This document shows, one piece after another, positions 27,501-36,800 of a DNA stretch of 64,000 bases. The first letter of the stretch is position 1; each line of letters opens with the position of its first letter. The stretch is from contig CM034605.1 in assembly GCA_020091685.1 (NCBI GenBank), forward strand, positions 6,159,519 through 6,223,518, in the 5' to 3' direction. A program made the position numbers and the translations under genes. This stretch comes from Lutjanus erythropterus. Its lineage: Eukaryota > Chordata > Actinopteri > Lutjaniformes > Lutjanidae. The notes under the pieces were generated by a model that had not been told where the DNA came from, did no database searches, and worked only from the letters and a program-made list of their open reading frames with translations.

Positions 27501-30500
27501 GCCAACATTAACTGTGTCTACTTGCTTGATTACTGATAAAGGCGCATCTCTGAATACAAGCTTTGACTGACCAACAACTGATGTCAGATAAAATGAATTA
27601 AAGATAAAAATGTCCACTCTTCCCACAGGTAGTGAAACATTTCTTAACCAAAAACCACTTCAAAGCTGAGCAGGTGACATAACATTGGTGTGACTGAGTC
27701 AGAGTTACTGTGAGTTTCATCAAACGGCAGGAGTTAATGTTCTCGCAGTATCTGGGAAAATCCTTTTACATCCTTGTTATTGACATCACATTATTCAACA
27801 AGCGACACCAGATTGTATCAGTAAAGCTGTGAGAACATGAGTAAGCCTGGGTTACAGCAGTTACATATTCATCACAGTCTGTCATGAATGATTATTTGGG
27901 GATTGTAGGGAAGAAAAGGCTCCTTGCCTGGAGCAAGTAAAATGCCATGTCAGGCTAGTAAATATAGCAACTCACTGAATTCAACTCACTCAGCTATTAA
28001 ACAATTTTGATGCACAAATGAAAGAAATTGACATTTTCACCCTTTTAAAAATGGAGATTTCCTCTTTATCATATTTAACTTAATAGCTTTGGGTTTTGGA
28101 CTGACAAAAGAACAGTTATCTTTAGTCTTTGTTTTCGATAAACACTAATAAAAAAGGCCAAATCATACAGAGAGCAAGAACATTTTTGACCAACTTGCCT
28201 GACTGGGCAAGTGAAAGAAAACATTAACACTAAACCTTGCAGGGGGAAAGGGACTTGAAGCAATGTAGCCCAGTTTGGATTCACATACAAATACAAGGAC
28301 ATTTGGGGTCAACAGTCAGAGCCCCACTGCCACCACCACTCGACAGCTCCAGCAGGCTCCACGAGTTGAGCCTGCTGCATCAACAGTTTCTCCTTTGTTG
28401 AGCTTTGAAAGGAGCTTCTGAGCGCTAAGAGCTCTCCGCATGGTGTCGCATTGGCGTCAGTGAATGAGCGAGAGGGGAGAGTCCCAGCACATTCATCCGA
28501 GCCCTCTGGATAGCAAAACTGTGAATGACTCATTGTGATTGGTCTGGCTGGACACACGCCTGCCCACCTGCATACCTTCTCCTCAGCGAGATGGGAACTG
28601 AATAAATCTCCACTGGGGCTCCACTTTGGCTGCCAAACTGTGAAACCAGCACCAAAAACAGGCAAATAACTGGGTGTCAATTTTTGCTTTGGTGGAGATG
28701 TGCGTCACCCTGGGATACTGGGAAAAGGTGTGTCCTCCTCTCAGAGGATCAGTATTTAACTAGTATTGACAGAGGTAACACTATCTGTTCACCACCAGTA
28801 GAAACATGTTATTTAGTGCAAAGGTGACGCTCACTGATGTGTTTTTAATAGTTTTTGGATGACAGTGGAAGTCTGTGGCACAGACAAATACCATGTATCA
28901 GGCTTTGGATGAACATACAACACATGATCCTTTGTTTCTTAAGCTCTTTACAAGGAATTTGTTGACAAGATAATATATAAAATATTACCAGACTTGTGCT
29001 CCAAGAAGAGCTGCAACGTTCAATGATTAGTTGATTAGTTGTCACGAATTAATTATGTCATTTTTGTAAGGTCCAGTGTGTAAAACTTACAGGGATTTAT
29101 ATGCAGAATATAGCAACACGATCCTTACAGAAGAACAAGAAACACAAAAGGTGGACTATAAAGCAATAAAACATTAGGGGTGAATTGAAGCAATAGTTAA
29201 AGTGGGTAGAATATGACACATCTAAGGACTAATGTACTGTATTGTGTGCCACCAGTTTCCTCAACTAGTCAAGCAGTCTGGCTCGTTTTTAATATGAAAC
29301 ATCGCCTTCAGGAAACACATCACAATTAATGGGAAAAGTGGGAACTATTTACAGTTCTAGGTTTAAGATGAAACAACCTCTGAAAACACACAGATTGTCT
29401 AAAAGATCAATTGTTTCCAGTGGCTGCAATATATATAGCTCAATTGTGATCAATCATGAATGTTGAATTTTGTGCATATATTCTCAGCAATTTGTGGCCA
29501 CAGCTGACCCAGGCCTGTGGTGAGATGACCTCCTCTTATCTCACGACGACAGGACACGTGCAGAAAAGACCTCTTCCAGCATTATTAAATTCCAATCAGG
29601 ACACTTTGGGCTAATTTAGAAACTGCCGACTCAGATGAGGAAAGATGCCTGGAGGGATACATAGAGACACAGCAGTGCAAAACTTGTTGAGAGAGAAAGA
29701 GCCTTGGACAACCTCTAACTATGCCATAAAAAGTTAAGTCCTACATCTCTATTACAGTTTATCTTCTGTGGTTAAGTCTCATGTAACCATGTTCTGTACT
29801 GCAAGTATGTATGCTTATACGTATGCTCTGTTCAGGCTGTTGATTTCAGTGCAGGTCAGGGACGAGCACCATCATAATTACATCTTGAAAAGAGCCAAAG
29901 AGCCATTCCAGAAGGAGGCTAAAATAGAGCATTGTTAGGAAGAGAAAGGCTAGTGTTAGTCAGGGAAAGGGGAAAAGTGTGTTACTACACATGGGGCGAT
30001 TGCCACTGTCTGTTCCTGTCTGGTACAAAGACTGATCCAGTACTATTGTTCCTCCTCTTAACTTAAGCAGCTGTGGAAAAGATATAGGAAATGTTTTACA
30101 TTTTATCGGAAAAAAGCAGGCCAAAGTGTCTCTGTACACAAATACACCAACAGCATTAACTCCAAATGACCACACAGACATAAACTACAGGCCAGTTCAC
30201 TAAATAAGCAATTGATATAACGTAAGTAAGATGAACAGTCAGCAGGGATTCTTTCTGCCCAGCAGCATGTGACCTCTTCTGTCTTTGTCCTTGGACTCCA
30301 AGGTGCTTCTTTAATTTCATCTTCTACACCAGCAGGCTTATGATATTCTTAAATATCTGTGCTGGACCATTCCCAATATTACAAAAGGAAGTGTTGCATG
30401 ACAGTGTAGCTATCAGTATTTAATTTGATGACCATCCAAAAACAATTCTGGTTGGGTGAAGGAAAGGATTTGCAGAGGATAAAAGTCTTATAGTCCATGG

Positions 30501-30843
30501 TTTAAGTCGTAACATTGAGACACGTGTTTTTCAGTATCGGCTAAATCCACTCAAAGAAGGAAAGTGAGGAGAGGGAGAGGGAAGAGAAATGAGTGGTCAT
30601 GCCAGTCAGGGATTACAGCTGATGACCAGCTGAGGCCAGAATGTACTCTCAACGAGAAGCAGGGTTATGAAACTGATCCTTAAAGCACCCTGGGTACAGC
30701 CACGCTTAGCAGGAGGAGGAGTAGTTTCTTTTGTAACTCAAGTTATAATGACAACTAAGGACACTGGCATTTTTATAAAGTGGTCTGAGTGCATATTCTA
30801 GTCTATGAATAACATAATATTAACATGTAAACTGGGGGATGGT

Positions 30844-30899
<56 letters not shown>

Positions 30900-33800
30900 C
30901 ATACAAGCCACTGACGAGTGAAATGAACATAATTGTTCACTTGCTGCCAAATATATCACGCCCCTTGACAGGTGCCATTGTAACAAGATGATCAGTCAGT
31001 TCTTCAAGTTGTTGTGTTGGAGGCAGGAAGAACGGGTAAGTGTGAGCGTCTGAGTGAATTTGACAGGGAACAAATTGTGATAGTTAGATGACTGGGTCAG
31101 AGCATCTTCAAAAGGGCAGCTCTTGGGGGTGTTCCAAATATACAGAGGTGAGGACCTACCAAAAGTGGTCCAATGAAGGACAACCATTGACAGGGTTATG
31201 GGATCCCAAGACTCACTGATGTGCATGGGGAGTGAGTAGTACTGTAGATCAAATAGCTGAAAAGGGTCATGCTGACTATTATAGAAAGGTGTCAGAACAC
31301 ACAGTACATTGCAGACTGCTGCATATGGAGCTGCCCGCAGTCCAAGCAGAGTGCCCATCATGACCAGTCCCCCACCGAAAACACCTACAATGGGCATGTG
31401 AGGACCAGAACTGGACCAAGCATTGTCTTGGTTGACAAGGTGTTGACTTGGCCTCCAAATTCTACAGATCTCAATCTAATTGAGCATCTGTGGGATGTGG
31501 TGGAACAAACAAGTCCAATCCATAGAGGCCCCACCTCACAACTAGCAGGATTTTGTGACAACCATCTATTATTATTGCTTTATATAACTATACAAAAAGT
31601 TATGAATACATTCAAAATTCACTTATTTTGTACAAACTAATTTACCAATGCAAATTCTACAAACCATAAAAAAATCCTCTAAACACCTTCCATCGAATTG
31701 AAACCCAGTTTTCGCCATTCACACAGTTGCCAGATAGTAGGAATTACTATTACTTTCCCAACCAGACTTGTGGTCGACCCAATAAAGCACCAAAACAGAG
31801 ACGGTTGACCAACACTGGTGGCATGATGCACAACCAATGCACAAAATGCCTGATACCAGCTTTTCAAATATGAAGGATTTGCTGCTTTTCTCTGGTAAAT
31901 ACATTAGTAATCTAAAGATTTTTGGGTTTTAGACTGTCAGACAACAGCGACAACACACCAGAATGGGACTCTACCTGGACCCAATTAAACTTTATATAAT
32001 CTGGGCCAACTCAAGTCCAGGCTCAGTTTCTACTTACTATTAGAATTGAGAGGACACATGAGGACCTCTACGTCAAATCAGTACAACAAAAACTGCATAA
32101 AATGAATAATAAGCATTCAAATAAACCATTCCTTTGTTTGACTGTTTGATTCATTGTTTAGTCACATATTGCCCCAAGGCCTGATGAAATTCCTTTTTGT
32201 TCAACCAGTCAGTGTTTCACACACAGGAACACAGATTTGCACAATGTGACCCTGAGATTTTGGAGTTGTGCATGTCAGCTTCTCTGCAAATCTCCCCTCA
32301 GCATCTTTATTCCAATATGTTTATGTGCTTCTTTGCAGACATGTTTCAACTTGTAATTTTGGCACATGTTAAGAAAGACAGGTCAATAGGAAGTAAAGAA
32401 ATCTTCCATTAATAAACAAAAAAAAAAGGGTACAGGGTGTGTCATGTGAGGTTTCATAAGATTTCACTGCCACTAGCACCACACAATGGTAATTTTCTCC
32501 AGCCCATAGCTCACAGACTTGCAGTTTGAGAGCGGGGCAAAAAAGAGAGCAAGTCTTACCTGAATTACATGCTCACCAGAGTGGAGGCAGGGAAAGAACA
32601 GGTTGTGTCATCAGCTATCTGAGTTTCATTCTTGTCAATTGACCAATCCCCCCAAAAACATCCAAAAACCACCTCAGCTTGCCTGACACGTTTGAGAAAA
32701 GGAAGGTTTTTACTACTCTGGGACAATACCATCATGCTCATGCTTTACGAGCTGCAGAGGAATGCTCTTATCATGCCTGCAGCAGTAGTATCATAATATT
32801 AGCTGCCTTGCTCAGAACAGATTAAAAGGGAGGGAGATGTAACTGTTGGGGAAACTGAATGACCATCAGCATAACCACTTCAGTGGGATTTGTAGACTTT
32901 CCCCTTGCTGTAAAAGTCTCAGATGGTGTTTATTTAGTCACCAAGTTCTCCTCCTGTCCTGACAATGAAGCTTAAGAACTATTACACTGACCATATGTCT
33001 ACACATATGGCTGAAGGAGATTACATCAATTATTTCTCACCAGGAAGGTGAACTGGTTAGCCACTGAGCTTCCTGCCCAGACTTCCCTTCTGGCTTCACA
33101 GAATGGTTTAGTCTTTTCAGAGTTATGCTCAATGCGACAAAGATGCCCAATTTAATTTCATTTCATAGGAAAAAACTAAACAATCTTAGGGGGACTTGGT
33201 TTTCTAATTTTGCTTGTGGAGTTTTTGTTGTTGATGTTTTTTGGTGCCAACACAGAAAAGGAAATGATGTTTACTTTGAAATAACAACACATGAGAACAG
33301 ATGTACATTTCTGTAATCATAGGCAACTAAACACAATATAGCAGAGTGAATAACAGATGCAAACAAATTGGCTTTTGCTTCACAAATTCATCATACTGCA
33401 ATTTACTGCTCAACTTAGCCTGTGCCAGTTACTGGTGTAATGATCATGTTTTAAGTATCCTATTTTCCCTGCTGTGTCAGCTGAAACAAGAGAAAGTCAA
33501 ACATTCATTTCCCTACCAGATTAAAAATCATCCTGTCAGAGGAATAGTGACAAAGCAAGCATGATTGTGCAGTCCTGTCCACAAACACATTCACATGTGA
33601 CTTCATACACTATCTCCACACAGAGAAGCAGCTTACACATACAGACGATCTAACGGGGCTATAAATCAGTGAGGATTTTACAACTCCATAAAGGAATCCT
33701 GCAGGAAGCAATCTCCATTACAGCCAGGCAATCCCATGTTGGATGACTTTGTGCAGGGGACACAGCTCTCTGACTGGCCAGGGCAGGGCCAGAGGCGCAG

Positions 33801-36800
33801 CGTTGTTGAAATGAAAGGTAATTAAGGCCTACTTTTTCTGTCATTAACCTTTAGGCCATTTAAATTAGGGATGCACAATCATATTGGCAAGTCTGTCCTC
33901 CACTCTCTTTCTATCCATCTCTATCTCTCTTTTCCACTTTGTGTGGCCTGTCCTCTTCCAGGTCTTCATGGTGGAGAGGAGGGCACATGCTTCACGTTCT
34001 GCTGGCAACACCTGAAGTTGCTCAATGTCCTCCTGGATCTATATTCTTATGTATTAGAAATTCTGTCATCAAAATTTGTATACAATGTGATCTTGTTGAT
34101 CTGCTCTGTACACACAACATATGTGGCATATCTGTCCATCCTGAGGATTTGGGGGGGGGGGGGGGGGCTTAAAGTATGAATGAGTAGATAAGAGTTGAAA
34201 AGAATGAAAATATTTGGAAAAAAGGGAAAAGCCCAAAAACCACAATAGTAGTTTTCTTATTTTGTGCAGTGAATGTGTCTATTTTGAAAAGCATTGTATT
34301 TTATGCCTGTATCTGCCAGTGGGCCATCATGATAACAGCATGCATAGGCTCATAATGTGTTAAATCCACCACAAGTGATGTTAATTGGGTGGGGAAAAAA
34401 CATGTGCATATATTAGTATTGGCAATCTGTAAAAATTAGTTGGAAAATAAACATATCGTCAAAAACCTTGTATGGTGCATCCCTAATTTTAAGTAAAGCT
34501 ACAGATGTATTATTTAACACCAAGTCCAACTTCACAACTTCCCGTCACAGTATCTGAATAATGTACAAAATGCAAATTAGTCAACAGCTACACCAACTAC
34601 CATCTCCGGTGGCAGCATCAACAACATTGGCTCACACAGTGAGGTGTTAAAATACGATGCAGTCCAAATATGGTTTAAGAACATATGCACTCCTCATTAG
34701 CCATCTGTATGGGTTGACTGACATCTTGATACGTAGCTGCTTCAATATTGACAATCCCACAGAAGTCAGCTCCTCGACTGGGAACGTGGGAGGAATCTGT
34801 CTCTCTTCAATGCAGACAGGGATTTTCTGCCTCCCACACTTTTCAGACTGGTTAAGAAAAACACAAGGACTTCATGACCTAAAAAGATGGTTGATGTTAC
34901 ATACCAATTTTCAACCCTCAAATTGGGAACTATTTGGATGTAATGGGAGGGCATTGTGAATAAACATTTTGTCAGCTCAGTAGACTGCTGAAAAGCAACT
35001 GAGCTGTTTAAAACCTTGCAGGAAATGACATAACTGACACATTTGTGCCCGTGCAGAGGCACAAGGCTGCAAAAGCAGGGGAAATGTCAGCCTACTTTAA
35101 ATGTTGACATGCAGGGTTCATTAAAGAGATACAGGGCAGTTTTATGAAAACAATACTGGGACCTGTTATGATCCAACACTCACGGTGGGAGAAAAGGAAT
35201 GCAGAGTTGATGGATGCCAAAGAAGTGAAAAGGCAGCTTTGACAAGGCCAAGCCTTCACACTGGAGGGAGAGACAATCTTTCTGGAGACATGTCATGCAG
35301 CAAAAATTTACCTCAAATTATGGACCTGTCTAAATCTAGAAGCAGTGTATTTTTATGCCAACACAACCCAAGCCAGAAAGCACACAGTTAAAGGGCTAGT
35401 TCAGATTACTTGATGTGGGATTGTATGAGGTACTTATCAATAGTCAGTGTTTCAGCTACAGTAGAAGCTAGTTGATGACACCTTAGTTTGCCATCAGACA
35501 GCATTTTCCAACGGGAAACCACCGTTATACAAGCCAAATAACGCCGTCTCCACACCACCCAACTCCACATGCATTTTACTTTGCAGAAAAAATAAGTTGC
35601 TGCTGCCCAATCTGTTAGTCTGTTTGCATTATTGTGTGACTAAAGGATAGTTGACATTCACATGAAGTCCCACAATAACACAAACAAACTAACAAGTTGA
35701 AGCAGCAGTAAGTCCTGTGTTCTGCAAGGTAAAATTTGGAGAGAGTGCTATTTGGCTTGTATAACAGCGGTTTCCCATCAGAAAAGGCTCTCTAACGGCA
35801 GAGTGAGGTGATGAAGTCATTCTGAATATACCGTACACTTTCTGGGTAAACCTTTTTAGACCAGTATATTGCTTAACTTCCATGCTGGGGCCCTTTCTTT
35901 CTTCTCTTACTAGGGACAAGGCAACCTACTAAACCTAATACACTGGTTATAGACCTCACAACCCTACTTCAAATAACTATGCCTATGAAAAGAATTACAA
36001 CAATTTTTGTGTGCTATACATTACAGCTATATCTGGATACCCCTCATACAAAAACACAGGGTCCACCTGGGAGCAAAAGCTTACAAACTCTACAAGATGA
36101 AACAAGTTGCCTTCTTATTCATGACTCTGCAGTTCACTGGTGCTTTCTGAAGACACAGTTAAGCCTATAATTATAACAACAGACTGAAAGAAAAGAGGAT
36201 GATGAACAGTTATTTGATCACAGACAAAACAGGAAGACTCCACTGAATAAGTAATGTGGGTGATAAAATGTTGTGATAAATATAAAATGATTGACAGGAC
36301 CAGCTCCTCTCTGCTTGACTGTCTTCTCTGTGATGACAACAGCAGCAGGGAGGGAGGAGCAGGAGGATGTGACTTTTGCCACAGATTGGATGTAAAGTCA
36401 TGGCAAAGCTTCACCATTAGCCTGAGCTGCCAGCATTTAGGGATTGATTGGCCATTAGCCCTCTGTGACCACCAGTGGCCGCGTGGATGTGGAGGCATCG
36501 TGCGGATTGTGCATCACTCCCACCCCCCGGAGAGGAGCAGACCAAAACAAAGGCATCGATTGCACTGTCTGGCACGTGTCACATCTTGCTGCCAAATGCT
36601 CTATTGTCTATGAAATAAAAAAAGGGAGGGGTGGAGAGGCATGGGAGTAGGGGACATTGCCCCTTTGTGTAAGCAAACATAAAAGGGTCTAGGCAGCTCA
36701 GCCTGAATGTGAAAGCCATGTTAGCATAGACAGTGTGACCATGCTCAACTCCCTGATTGTACACACTGGAGTAGGGCTGGGCAATATGGCTTATAAATAA

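Noticed and set aside
28309..28680. 123-codon minus-strand open frame in ldlrap1 intron 1
   Set aside because: No recognisable family and no supporting signals. The length is within chance for 64 kb on six frames.
30795..30990. possible CRISPR-like or tandem array near the CA repeat
   Set aside because: It is a plain dinucleotide microsatellite. No spacer-repeat structure exists anywhere in the window.
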